Positions 17,231 to 25,960 of a DNA stretch of 49,926 nt are shown piece by piece (position 1 is the first letter of the stretch; each line of letters begins with the position of its first letter). Source of the stretch: Streptomyces sp. H27-H5 (GTDB lineage: Bacteria > Actinomycetota > Actinomycetes > Streptomycetales > Streptomycetaceae). Both the position numbers and the translations under genes were made by a program. Under the pieces are notes generated by a model, which was not told the DNA's origin, did no database searches, and was given only the letters and a program-made list of their open reading frames with translations. The stretch is taken from the NCBI RefSeq assembly GCF_026627505.1, contig NZ_JAPNLK010000063.1:1-49926 (forward strand). Reading direction: 5' to 3'.

Positions 17231-18412
17231 GTGAACGCGGGAACGGCATACCTGTGCTCGGCGGGCGGGTTGTTCTTCGCCACTGTCATCAAGCTCTTGG
17301 CGCTGCGAAAGAACCCACGAGACCCGCTTCTGAGGGCCGTCACCGCGACGCTCTTCATCGGCGCGCTCCTGTTCGTCACTGCCGCTCCCCCGAATCTCGC
17401 GGTCATCAACGAGGCGCTCGGCATACCGAACATAGCCGCACCGATCGTGTACTCGATCCTGACCACGTTCGACGGCGTCACCATCGTGCTGCTGATCCAT
17501 TGGCGAGGGAACGACGATCCGCGTGTCACCCTGCGGCAGACCCGGCTTTGCCTGACGACGTATGCCGCGGTGGTGGTGGCCATCTTCGTCTTGTTCGCGC
17601 TGGGGAATGCTCCGGTCGAGCGGCTCCGTGACCTGGACACCTACTACGCCGGCACGCCCTGGATCCGCGAGATGATCCTTCTCTACCTGGCGGCGCACAG
17701 CGTGGCTGCCGTCACCATGGTGATCCTCAGTTGGCGTTGGGCGAGGAAGGTCCCCGGCACCCTCAAGCTCGGACTACAGCTGATCGCCGTCGGCGCGGCA
17801 TGCACGTTCGCCTACGACCTGTTGAAGTACACGGCGATCTTTGCCCGTTGGTTCGGCCACGACTGGGACTGGCTGAGCACCAACGTCGCCTTCTCCCTGG
17901 CCGGCTTCAGCGCCTTCCTGGTTGCCGCCGGCTTCCTCCTCCCCTCCATCGGCCAAGGCGTCGGTTCCCGCTTCAGGGCGCTTCGTCGATTTCGCCTGCT
18001 CCAGCCTCTGTGGCTGGAGATCCGTCCGGAGATACCCGCCACGAGCCCGCCGCCCATGCCCTGGTGGCAGCCCGTGGAGCACCGTCTGATGCAACGTGAG
18101 AGGGACATCTTCGACGCGGTCCTACGGTTGACGCCTTGGTTCGAACGCGCGACCGGGGCGACGGTCTACGCGCTCGCCTTGGCCGAGCACTCCGAGAGTC
18201 GCCGAGCCCGCAGTGAGGCCGATGCCTCCGTGATAGCGCGCGCAGTCATGCAGAGGAGTTCCGCCGCACCCGCAGTCGCGCCGGAGCTTCGATGGACGGT
18301 CAGTTCCACCGAGGACTCCGATGACCTCCTCAGCATGTCCGCCGCCATGCTGCGCTCCCCACGGGTGGAGCTGGTACGGCAGTCCACGGCACGGGGCGAG
18401 CACCGTGCATGA
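17231..18412 (+). CDS. MAB_1171c/DUF6545-family membrane protein B
   Basis: A 393-residue protein from a GTG with GGAAAC upstream, 40 bases after membrane protein A. It has seven hydrophobic segments, then a soluble C-terminal domain from about residue 245. It keeps the family motifs NIAAPIVY, LLIHWRG, NAPVERLRDLDTYYAGTPWIREM and ARWFGHDWDWLS, but is clearly diverged from A over the rest. Two non-identical family members in tandem suggest a heteromeric complex, or two receptors or exporters for related molecules. It is followed 69 bases later by an FAD enzyme gene. Confidence 0.75.
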   Translation: MNAGTAYLCSAGGLFFATVIKLLALRKNPRDPLLRAVTATLFIGALLFVTAAPPNLAVINEALGIPNIAAPIVYSILTTFDGVTIVLLIHWRGNDDPRVTLRQTRLCLTTYAAVVVAIFVLFALGNAPVERLRDLDTYYAGTPWIREMILLYLAAHSVAAVTMVILSWRWARKVPGTLKLGLQLIAVGAACTFAYDLLKYTAIFARWFGHDWDWLSTNVAFSLAGFSAFLVAAGFLLPSIGQGVGSRFRALRRFRLLQPLWLEIRPEIPATSPPPMPWWQPVEHRLMQRERDIFDAVLRLTPWFERATGATVYALALAEHSESRRARSEADASVIARAVMQRSSAAPAVAPELRWTVSSTEDSDDLLSMSAAMLRSPRVELVRQSTARGEHRA

Positions 18413-18481
18413 CAGCGGAGAACAGGCTGCGAGAGTCCGATTCCCGTCCGCCGCACCGAAGTCACTCACGGAGAGATGGCC

Positions 18482-19693
18482 ATGACCACGACACACCCGA
18501 AGCATGTCGACGCCCTGATCATCGGCGGGGGGTACGCAGGCATGCCGGCCGCGTCGGTGGTCGCCCGGGCCGGCTACGACGTACTCGTGCTCGCGGGCGG
18601 GCGATCCGCAGCCCGCTCCGAGGAAACGGGCTCCGAACCGGCTCAGCACGGTGAGGTCCTCCACATCGGAGGCATGTGGGACGTCAACGACCTGGCCTAC
18701 GGTTCAGGGGCTCTGCTGCGGCACCGTGGTGCCCGGACCTTCCCTCTCCCCGCCGGCGACCACCTGACCCGGACACGTCCGCGGGCCTGGGGCACGCGCG
18801 AACTGCTGACGTGCAGCCGCGACCTCCTGGCCGATGTGCCGCGCGAGCTCGTCGTCGCCGACCCCAACCACGAGCGGAGCACCACAATCCTCGATGACGC
18901 GCAGGCCGTCGGGCTCATCGGCGACGAGTCCGCGGTGCTCGGCGCACGGGTGCGCTTCGACAACGGGACCGAACAGGAGATCACCGCCCTGCTGGTCGTC
19001 GACGCGAGTGGCGCCGACGCGCGTACGACGACCTGGCTCAGCGATCTCGGTGTTGCCGCCGTCCCGGTCACCACGCGCGGCGCATCCGAGTTCATGGCCG
19101 GCCGTCGCTACCAGGCCTCGGAGGGACGGGCGGACATCCTCGTCACGGCTGTGGCGGACGGCGCCCGTAGCGCGGTGCTCGTCCCGATCGAGAACGGAAT
19201 GTGGGCCGTCACCCAGACCTCCCCGGATCGGGAACGCCTCGCCGGCGCGGACGCCTTCGTCGATGCCGCACTGGACCTGTGGGACCCGAGCGTAGGCCGG
19301 CTGATCGCCGAGGCGAAGCCCGTCGGTGCCGTGACCGTGTCACCCACGTCGCCCCTGCGCCGGCATCGCCATGAGCGCATCCGCGGGCCCCGCGGCATGG
19401 TCGTCATCGGCGACGCCCTGGCGACCTTCAGCCCCCTCGACGCGCGCGGGCCGCTGGCGACCGAGGCCGCGGCCAGGGCCTTGCGCGAGGCGCTCGGACA
19501 GGGCATCAGCCGGCCGACGACGTCCCGCAGGGCCCAGCAGGCGATCGCGGAAGAGGTCACCCGGTTGTGGTCCGATCCCCGAACGGGCCGGATGGGCGCG
19601 AGCCGGCACGTGCCCGTCGCCTCGAAGCCTTCCACGCATCTCTCCCGGGCTCGGGCGGCCTTGAGCCGAATGCTGCCCTCACGAACCCTCTGA
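18482..19693 (+). CDS. FAD-dependent oxidoreductase / monooxygenase-like protein
   Basis: The ATG at 18482 is preferred over 18476 because GGAGAG lies six bases upstream of it. The product has 403 residues. GGGYAG at 15-20 is the dinucleotide-binding motif, and GDALATFSPLDARG near residue 310 is the second FAD motif (GD box) of the PHBH/geranylgeranyl-reductase superfamily. The acid expected at the end of the second strand is replaced (VLVLAGG), which could weaken adenosine-ribose binding. Substrate unknown. Its position after two membrane proteins and before an ene-reductase suggests a small redox pathway. Confidence 0.7.
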   Translation: MTTTHPKHVDALIIGGGYAGMPAASVVARAGYDVLVLAGGRSAARSEETGSEPAQHGEVLHIGGMWDVNDLAYGSGALLRHRGARTFPLPAGDHLTRTRPRAWGTRELLTCSRDLLADVPRELVVADPNHERSTTILDDAQAVGLIGDESAVLGARVRFDNGTEQEITALLVVDASGADARTTTWLSDLGVAAVPVTTRGASEFMAGRRYQASEGRADILVTAVADGARSAVLVPIENGMWAVTQTSPDRERLAGADAFVDAALDLWDPSVGRLIAEAKPVGAVTVSPTSPLRRHRHERIRGPRGMVVIGDALATFSPLDARGPLATEAAARALREALGQGISRPTTSRRAQQAIAEEVTRLWSDPRTGRMGASRHVPVASKPSTHLSRARAALSRMLPSRTL

Positions 19694-19793
19694 CCTGGCA
19701 ACTTGTCAGCCCGGCCCGGGCACTGACCGGGCATCGCACCGTGCGCGCGGGCACAACCGGGCCTCACGCGACGACATCCCAAGGGAAACTTCC

Positions 19794-21056
19794 ATGTATC
19801 TGTCCACACCTCTCGTACTGCGGAACGGCACCCGCATCGCGAACCGCATCGCCAAGGCCGCCATGGAGGAGAGCCTGGCCCGCCAACCCGGACAGTTGCC
19901 GGGGCCGGAGATCGAGGAGCTCTACCGCAGCTGGGCCCGCGGCGGGAGCGGACTGATCATCACGGGCAACGTGATGGTGGACCGTCGTGCCCTGACTTCT
20001 CCGGGAACGATCGTGCTCGACGCCGAAACGGATCTGGGCCCCTTTCGCCGGTGGGCCGAGGCAGCCGGCTCCGGCGGCGGCCAGGTATGGATGCAGATCA
20101 ACCATCCTGGACGGCAGGTACGTTCAGATCTGCCGGGTGTCGCATGGGCGCCGTCCGACATCGGCGTCAGCCTCGGGAAGCACACGAACGCCTTCGCCCG
20201 CCCGACCGCCATGGACGAGGCTGACATCCAGGCCACGATCCACCGGTTCGCGACGACGGCACGGCTCGCGGAGCAGGCCGGGTTCCACGGCGTCCAGATC
20301 CACGCGGCGCACGGCTACCTGCTCAGCCAGTTCCTCTCCCCCCTGGTCAACCGGCGCACCGATCAGTGGGGCGGCAGCCTGGAGAACAGGGCCAGGCTGC
20401 TCCTGCGGGTGGTGCGCGCCGTCCGCGCCGTGGTCTCGGCGGACTTCGCGGTGAGCATCAAGATCAACACGGCTGACTTTCAGCGCGGCGGCTTCGACGT
20501 CGACGAGGTGGAACAGGTCCTCGCCTTCCTCGAAGGCCTGGATGTGGACCTCGTGGAACTCTCCGGCGGAAGCATCGAGAGCGCCGCGACCATGGGCCGC
20601 ACCGCCGACGACAGGAAACTCGACCGGGAGGCGTACTTCCTGGCCATCGCCGAACGGCTCGTCGCCTCCGCGCCCATGCCGCTCATGCTGACCGGAGGCA
20701 TCGGTCGTCGCGCATCCGCCGAGCGGGTCCTGGCCGGCGGATTCGCCATGGTCGGGCTCGCCACCGCCCTCGCGCTGCGCCCCGACCTGCCCGCACGCTG
20801 GACGGAGGGTGACGACGTGGAGGTTGCCGCGCCACGCCTCAACTGGCGGGACAGGGACATCGCCAGTGCGGGCGTCCTGGCCGTCGTACGGACACACATG
20901 AGCCGAATCTCCCGCGGCCTGCCGCCTCGTCCCCGCACCTCCGCGCGCCTCGCCCTCGTCCTGGACACCCTGCGCAATCGAGGGATGATCCGCGCGTACG
21001 GGCAGTGGCTGGCCCAGAACCCCGCTCCGGAGGCACCCGCGCCCCTGAGCGACTGA
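19794..21056 (+). CDS. Old Yellow Enzyme-type NADH:flavin oxidoreductase
   Basis: A 420-residue TIM-barrel flavoprotein. The N-terminus PLVLRNGTRIANRIAKAAMEE, the active-site segment IHAAHGYLLSQFLSP (169-183) and the signature NRRTDQWGGSLENR (186-199) identify the family, which reduces activated C=C bonds with NAD(P)H and FMN. Active-site His residues in IHAAHG are intact, and the phosphate-binding LTGGIGRR is near 300. There is no 4Fe-4S or second flavin domain, so it is the short single-domain type. It begins 100 bases after the FAD oxidoreductase and probably acts on a product of the neighbouring FAD enzymes. Confidence 0.85.
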   Translation: MYLSTPLVLRNGTRIANRIAKAAMEESLARQPGQLPGPEIEELYRSWARGGSGLIITGNVMVDRRALTSPGTIVLDAETDLGPFRRWAEAAGSGGGQVWMQINHPGRQVRSDLPGVAWAPSDIGVSLGKHTNAFARPTAMDEADIQATIHRFATTARLAEQAGFHGVQIHAAHGYLLSQFLSPLVNRRTDQWGGSLENRARLLLRVVRAVRAVVSADFAVSIKINTADFQRGGFDVDEVEQVLAFLEGLDVDLVELSGGSIESAATMGRTADDRKLDREAYFLAIAERLVASAPMPLMLTGGIGRRASAERVLAGGFAMVGLATALALRPDLPARWTEGDDVEVAAPRLNWRDRDIASAGVLAVVRTHMSRISRGLPPRPRTSARLALVLDTLRNRGMIRAYGQWLAQNPAPEAPAPLSD

Positions 21057-21059
21057 CCC

Positions 21060-21160
21060 GCCGGGCCTCTGAGCGGCTGACCCGCCGGGCTTCTCAGGGC
21101 GTCATCGCGGGCATCGGCCTCCATCGGCCTGTTCGTCCTGCATCGGCCTGCTCGGCCTGC
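21060..21160 (+). repeat. Short tandem repeats after the ene-reductase gene
   Basis: CTGACCCGCCGGGC occurs twice (about 21053 and 21077), and CATCGGCCT recurs three times around 21112-21150, with a further GCTCGGCCT. The repeats lie just downstream of the stop and may reflect slippage. Confidence 0.55.
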
Positions 21161-21381
21161 TCCGGTGCCTCCGAGATCGGCACCCATGGGTAGACCGACA
21201 CTCCGTCCTGATCGGGGCCCCGCACATGGCATCCGATCTCGCGCGTACCACTGTGCGCGGCCAAGGTCACCTCCGTGGCTTGGATCCCCTCCGTGCCCTC
21301 CAGAGGGCCTCCGACAGACCGCACAGTGGCCACCATCCCATCCCAGAGCGCACCCTCCACGCTCCATTCGACTTCCGCCAC
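21094..21381 (-). CDS. Possible small hypothetical protein on the opposite strand
   Basis: From a GTG at 21381 the minus strand encodes 95 residues of balanced composition (VAEVEWSVEGALWDGMVATV ... REIGCHVRGPDQDGVSVYPW). About three quarters of third positions are G or C, lower than in neighbouring genes, and there is no clear ribosome site or recognised domain. It would lie antisense in the 360-base gap before the FAD monooxygenase. Reported because the translation is more protein-like than typical shadows. Confidence 0.25.
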   Translation of the reverse strand: MAEVEWSVEGALWDGMVATVRSVGGPLEGTEGIQATEVTLAAHSGTREIGCHVRGPDQDGVSVYPWVPISEAPEQAEQADAGRTGRWRPMPAMTP

Positions 21382-21416
21382 ACCGGCCAACGCCGGGGCA
21401 GAGAGAGCAGACCCGC

Positions 21417-22832
21417 ATGGCCGCCACACCCCGTCCTCGTCCCCGAGTCCTGATCCTCGGAGGCGGGCTGAGCGGCACCCTGGCCGCAGCCGCCCTCGCC
21501 CCGTACAGCGGCAGCATCGACATCGTCGAACGACACGCCCTGCCGGACACCCCGCAGCCCCGCCGCGGGCTTCCCCAGGCCCGCCACGCCCACATGCTGT
21601 GGTCGGGCGGTGCCGACGCGATCGAATCGCTCCTCCCCGGAACCACGGAGATGTGGCTGAGCGCCAACGCGCGGCGGGTGTCGATACCCAACGGCATGAT
21701 CTCCTTCTCCCCCGGCGGCTGGTATCGACGGTGCTGGCCCGAAGCCCAGTACCTCATCAGCGCCAGTCGCGACCTCATCGACTGGGCCGTCCGCGCCCAG
21801 GCCCTGGCACTTCCGGGCGTACGGCTGCGGTCCGAAGCCGAGCCCGTTCGCCTTCTCGGCACGCGCACCCGGATCACCGGTGCTGCCATACGGCACAAGG
21901 ACGGCAGTGAGGAGAGCATCGAAGCCGATCTGATCGTCGATGCCACGGGCCGCGCCTCGCGTGCCCCGAGTTGGCTGGCCGAGCTGGGGTTCCCGGCCGT
22001 GCCCGAGACGATCGTCGACGCAGGGGTCACCTACGCGAGTCGCCGCTACAAGGCGCCCGTGGAAACCGCCGGCTGGCCCGTCATCAACGTCCAGGCCGAC
22101 GCCCGACTGGCCGGACCGGGCACGGCCGGCTCCATCCTTCCCATCGAGGGTGATGAATGGATGGTCGTCCTCTCCGGCACGCGTGGCGGCGAACCCACCA
22201 GCGAGGAAGCGCAGTTCGTGACGTTCGCCCGCCAGATGCGTAGTCCGCTCATAGCCGAGTATCTGGACCGAGCCACGCCCCTCGGACCGGTGTCCGTCAC
22301 CCGGAACACGACCAACCGGCGACGCCACTACGAGAAGGCCCACATCGAGGGCTTCATCGCACTCGGGGACTCCGCCACCGCTCTCAACCCGATCTACGCG
22401 CACGGGATGTCCGCGGCGGCCCAGGGTGCCCGGGCCCTGCGCGATCTCGCCTCCAAGAGCGACGTCACGTCGAAGGGATTCGCGCGGCGCGCACAACGAG
22501 CGATCTCCCGTCCTGCGGCCGCCGCCTGGCTCCTGGCCGTCAGCCAGGACGCCTGCTTCCCCCACGCGGTCGGAGGGACACGCACATGGGCCGACCGCCT
22601 CGCCACCAGGTACATCAACCGCCTCATCACGACCTCGTGCTCGGACTTCACCGCGGTCGAGGCCCTCAGCGACGTGATGACCCTCCAGACGAGCGGTGCG
22701 TCCCTCGCCCACCCGCGAGTTGTACTCGCAGCAGTCCGCGGACCACGCCTTCCGCCTCTGAGCGGACCCGCCCTCACCCCCGCGGAGGAAGCGGTACTCC
22801 GTGGCCGCCCCGTCCCGACCGCCACATCCTGA
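21417..22832 (+). CDS. FAD-dependent monooxygenase (PHBH-like)
   Basis: The ATG at 21417 gives 471 residues. GGGLSG at 15-20 and the acid in VERH near 38 form the FAD-binding Rossmann start. The DG-type region reads IVDATGRASRAPSWLAELG, and GDSATALNPIYAHGMSAAAQGA (about 320-341) is the GD box that contacts the flavin. The length and the C-terminal helical tail fit class A flavoprotein monooxygenases of secondary metabolism or cofactor repair. It is 360 bases from the previous gene, so it may have its own promoter. It is the last member of the presumed array and shares the strand with all of it. Confidence 0.75.
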   Translation: MAATPRPRPRVLILGGGLSGTLAAAALAPYSGSIDIVERHALPDTPQPRRGLPQARHAHMLWSGGADAIESLLPGTTEMWLSANARRVSIPNGMISFSPGGWYRRCWPEAQYLISASRDLIDWAVRAQALALPGVRLRSEAEPVRLLGTRTRITGAAIRHKDGSEESIEADLIVDATGRASRAPSWLAELGFPAVPETIVDAGVTYASRRYKAPVETAGWPVINVQADARLAGPGTAGSILPIEGDEWMVVLSGTRGGEPTSEEAQFVTFARQMRSPLIAEYLDRATPLGPVSVTRNTTNRRRHYEKAHIEGFIALGDSATALNPIYAHGMSAAAQGARALRDLASKSDVTSKGFARRAQRAISRPAAAAWLLAVSQDACFPHAVGGTRTWADRLATRYINRLITTSCSDFTAVEALSDVMTLQTSGASLAHPRVVLAAVRGPRLPPLSGPALTPAEEAVLRGRPVPTATS

Positions 22833-22938
22833 CCGCCGTGTCGGCCCCGGGTGACGCTCGAACCGTGGCCGACGTGGGGACCGTGATCGCGAGCCTCCGA
22901 TGGTTCGCCACACCGCGCCCCGGTCATAAGCAACCCGG

Positions 22939-22968
22939 GTTGACTAGACTGCGTAGTCAACTACAGAT
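22939..22968 (+). promoter_or_regulatory. Promoter with embedded inverted repeat
   Basis: GTTGACTA (22939-22946), a seven-base spacer and TAGTCAAC (22954-22961) form a perfect inverted repeat. It contains a -35 box TTGACT (22940-22945) and is followed after 16 bases by TACAGA (22962-22967). The ATG of the HTH remnant is only seven bases further, so the transcript would be nearly leaderless. Confidence 0.6.
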
Positions 22969-22974
22969 GCTTAC

Positions 22975-23108
22975 ATGCCTGTTGGCAGCAATCTCCTTCC
23001 CCGTGAGCCCGCTGACGCCCTGGCGGCAGTCGTGGCCTTGCGGCGCTTTGCCGATCAACTGGAGGACGCCGCTGTCGAGCAGGCCATGCGGGCGGGCTGG
23101 AGCTGGCC
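22975..23108 (+). pseudogene. Helix-turn-helix protein, N-terminal fragment
   Basis: MPVGSNLLPREPADALAAVV and ALRRFADQLEDAAVEQAMRAGWSWPQ match the start of small Streptomyces HTH proteins, in which WSWPQIGEALGVSKQAAHKK would follow. Here the sequence departs from the family right after WSWPQ, and a serine hydrolase lacking its own N-terminus continues in another frame. The promoter and first 45 codons remain, but the recognition helix is gone. Confidence 0.65.
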
Positions 23109-23135
23109 GCAGGTCTCCGGTTCGGGACCGCGGGC

Positions 23136-24101
23136 GTGGCCGACACCCGAACCGGCCGCAAGCGTGCACAGCAGGACCGCTTCCGCATCGGCAGCATCAG
23201 CAAGACGTTCGTGGCCCCCGTCGTGCTGCAACTGGCGGCGGAAGGCAGGCTGAGCCTGGAGGACACAGCGGAACAATGGCTGCCCGGTATGGTCCGCGGC
23301 CATGACCACGACGGTGCCGGGGTGAGCATCAGGATGCTGCTCAACCACACCAGCGGGATCTTCAACTACACCGATGACCAGGCAGCACTGAACCGATGCG
23401 AGCCGCACCCGCCCGAGTCACTGGTGCAGATCGCGATGTCTCATCCGCCCACCTTCACATCGGGTTCAGGCTGGGCGTATTCCAACACCAGCTACGTCCT
23501 CGCAGGCATGATCATCGAACGGGTCACCGGCCGCGCGCTCGCCGATGAGATCACGGAGCGGATCTCCCGTCCATTCGGCCTGGCCGGCACGTACCTGCCG
23601 CACGGCAGCGACCCGACGATCCTCGGACCGCACTCCCGGCACTACACCAAGCTGTTCCGGACCGACATCGGCGCGCCGGTCCACGACGCGACCGAGCTCG
23701 ATGCGTCCATGTTCTGGGCAGCCGACGGCATGATCTCCACCGCCGGGGACTTCAACCGGTTCTTCGGCGCGCTGCTGGGCGGCCGGATACTGCCACCGCA
23801 CCAGCAACGCGACATGTTCACCACCGTGCCCACCCGCGACCGGATCTCCAACGCGGCCTACGGCCTGGGAGTTTCCTCAGTGAGACTGCCCTGCGGGGAG
23901 ACGGTCTGGGGCATGGGGGGCGCGCTCTTCGGATCGTGGTCCTACGCCTACGGCGCTCGCGATGGCGATGGCGATGGCGATGGCGAACGGATGGTCACCA
24001 TCAACGTCAACGGGGACTGGGGCGACGGCGGTTGGGACGACCCCATTGGCATGTTCACCGATCTCCTCCAGGCGAAGTTCTGCCGTCGGAGCGGTACCTG
24101 A
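23136..24101 (+). pseudogene. Serine hydrolase (beta-lactamase/DD-peptidase fold) without N-terminus
   Basis: The open frame begins before 23136 (GLELAAGLRFGTAGVADTRTG is readable from 23094) but has no signal peptide or start region of its own. SISK in GSISKTF is the SxxK nucleophile motif, and YSN in WAYSNTSY is the second motif. The third motif, normally HGG, reads MGG (VWGMGGALFGS). Relatives are secreted or lipid-anchored, so an internal start at GTG 23136 would give a cytoplasmic, probably misplaced protein. A (GATGGC)4 repeat inserts Gly-Asp residues near the C-terminus. Most likely the 3' partner of a deletion that also cut the HTH gene. Confidence 0.65.
23961..23984 (+). repeat. Hexanucleotide repeat GATGGC x4 in the serine hydrolase
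   Basis: Four perfect units encode Asp-Gly repeats (RDGDGDGDGE) just before the last strand of the hydrolase domain. The frame is preserved. Confidence 0.85.
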
Positions 24102-24385
24102 ACGCCGATCACGGGGTCGGGGGCCGGGCCTGGGCCACGGGCCTGGCGGAGTCGCTACAGTCGCCCTGTGGGTGAGCGATTGTCGCCTGACCTGCGGTTT
24201 CTCGTACGACTCAAGGAAGCGACTGAGCTCCGCCCCGGTCGCTCCTCCGCTTCGAACGCCTCAGGCGCCCCTCACCGGAACGCCCGTCCGATCAGGGCGC
24301 CTCCTCCAGACGCGCGGTACACGGGATCGTGGCGCGCCTCGAAGGGGATCCCGGGCGGGCGCGTTATCTCGCCTACGGTGGCTCC

Positions 24386-24904
24386 ATGACCAGTGACGGC
24401 GTAGTGGTGGATGAGGCGATCCGTGCGGCCTGGGACTCGTACCGGGTCCTGGAGAAGCGGACTTCGAACAAGGAGCGCCAGGAGGCGCAGGAGCGGGTCA
24501 AGGCCGCGGTGGACGCGTACGGGCGTGAGGAGGTGTCCCGGGGCACGGTCTTCCTGGTGGGCGTGCTGACCGGATACCTGATCGCCGAGCAGTCGGGCGG
24601 TGAGGATCGGCTTGATCCGCTCAGCGATCTGATCCCCGCTGTGATCCGCCGGCTCCCCACCTTCGAGATGGCCGACCCAGCTCAGGTACCCATGGTCACC
24701 GGCGTTCTCATGGCCGCGGCGATGGGCATGGACACCGTGGCGTGGCGCGACCGGTTCGGGCAGATTCCGGCGGAGGAAGCTCTGGTGCACGGCTTCGTGT
24801 TGTGGCTGCTCGCCGACCTCTTCGATTCCTCGATCGGACGACCGGGGGCCATCGACCGGATGATGCGGGAGACCTTCGACGCCATGGCCGCCGAACACAA
24901 CTGA
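24386..24904 (+). CDS. Hypothetical protein
   Basis: The ATG at 24386 gives a 172-residue, mostly helical, soluble protein starting MTSDGVVVDEAIRAAWDSYR. The N-terminal 60 residues are charged (VLEKRTSNKERQEAQERVKAAVDAYG) and may form a coiled coil. The centre, VPMVTGVLMAAAMGMDTVAWRDRFG, and the C-terminus, ADLFDSSIGRPGAIDRMMRETF, are moderately hydrophobic helices. No catalytic motif is recognised. The 280 bases upstream contain no other supported gene. Confidence 0.55.
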   Translation: MTSDGVVVDEAIRAAWDSYRVLEKRTSNKERQEAQERVKAAVDAYGREEVSRGTVFLVGVLTGYLIAEQSGGEDRLDPLSDLIPAVIRRLPTFEMADPAQVPMVTGVLMAAAMGMDTVAWRDRFGQIPAEEALVHGFVLWLLADLFDSSIGRPGAIDRMMRETFDAMAAEHN

Positions 24905-25081
24905 CGTGCGGGCGATGCCCGGCGGAGTGGCTATCGGCGGGTGCAGCCGGCCTCCCACGACGCCACACCGTACCCGGGCCGCCGTCGAGGCGAGGGCTGC
25001 GACCTGAGCCAGGCCCGGTGACGTCCCCGTCCCCGTCGACGTCACGAGGCTCGGCCGAATCGATACACCTAGGCTCTACCC

Positions 25082-25960
25082 GTGTCCGACCATCAAGATC
25101 CTTTCGCTGTTTGCTATCCCGCCCTCCTGCCGTGGGCGCAGGCTTCCCCTCAGGGCGGCCTTCACAGTGCGGTGAGGGCCGCCGTGGAACGTTCGCTTGT
25201 GGTGCTGTGGGGCCACGTGGATCCGGAGAAACCGGCGACCGACACCGACGTCCATGCGATCGTCGCCGCCCGTGACGCCTACACCCAGGGTTGGTTCGAC
25301 GCCGTGATCCGCCCTGTGTTCCCCCGTCCCCCACACGACTGGGGCCGGTCGCCCTCGCTGGGGACATGGCTGGATGCCTCGCGCAGCCGCGCCCCGGGCA
25401 GGGCCTTCCGTCACACCATCGCCGAGAACCTGGAGTTCTTCGCCAGATTCGAGTTCCAGTCCACGCTGGACCTGGTGAGGTACGCCGAGCAGGCCGCCCG
25501 AACAACGACGGGTACAGCGCGGCAGCGGGCTGCCCGGGCCACTGCGGGGGCTCTGCGGTGGGCGTGGGCCCGGCACTCCGACAGGCTCGGCTGGGACGAC
25601 GCCGAGTGGTACCAGTACATCGAGGTGAACGAGCTGATCGGCTGGACGACGGCAGCGCTGGAACTTCCCGGGGTGAGGCCGACCCAAGCTGCCGAGCGGG
25701 TGGAACAGATCGCCGAGCAGGCCTGGGACGGCTGGTCACCGTGGACGTCGGATGAATTGCCGGCACCGTTCATCGCCCACGCCGCGCAAGCCGTGGCGGA
25801 CTGTGTCACGACAAGCACGGCCACGTCTGCGTCTTCCTCGGCACTCCCGCCGCAGCCGCCGTCGCCCTCCGGCTCCGAACGTGATCGACCGGACAAGTCC
25901 GGCTCATCAACGGCGATGGGAGAGACCACGAACGCTGGGCCGTCGCGCAAGGGGCCATGA
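25082..25960 (+). CDS. Hypothetical protein
   Basis: A GTG start gives 292 residues. Residues 1-225 are an alpha-helical soluble domain rich in Trp (AYTQGWFDAVIRPVF, GWDDAEWYQYIEVNELIGW), with codon use typical of real Streptomyces genes. The last 60 residues are Ser/Pro/Thr-rich and probably disordered. No signal peptide, membrane segment or known domain is seen. It is separated by about 180 bases from the hypothetical gene upstream. Confidence 0.55.
   Translation: MSDHQDPFAVCYPALLPWAQASPQGGLHSAVRAAVERSLVVLWGHVDPEKPATDTDVHAIVAARDAYTQGWFDAVIRPVFPRPPHDWGRSPSLGTWLDASRSRAPGRAFRHTIAENLEFFARFEFQSTLDLVRYAEQAARTTTGTARQRAARATAGALRWAWARHSDRLGWDDAEWYQYIEVNELIGWTTAALELPGVRPTQAAERVEQIAEQAWDGWSPWTSDELPAPFIAHAAQAVADCVTTSTATSASSSALPPQPPSPSGSERDRPDKSGSSTAMGETTNAGPSRKGP

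Noticed and set aside
14600..18412. Classic type II toxin-antitoxin pair (XRE antitoxin, ImmA toxin)
   Set aside because: The HExxH gene belongs to a protease family that acts on XRE repressors, and no separate toxin fold is present. The regulatory-switch reading fits better, though not proven.
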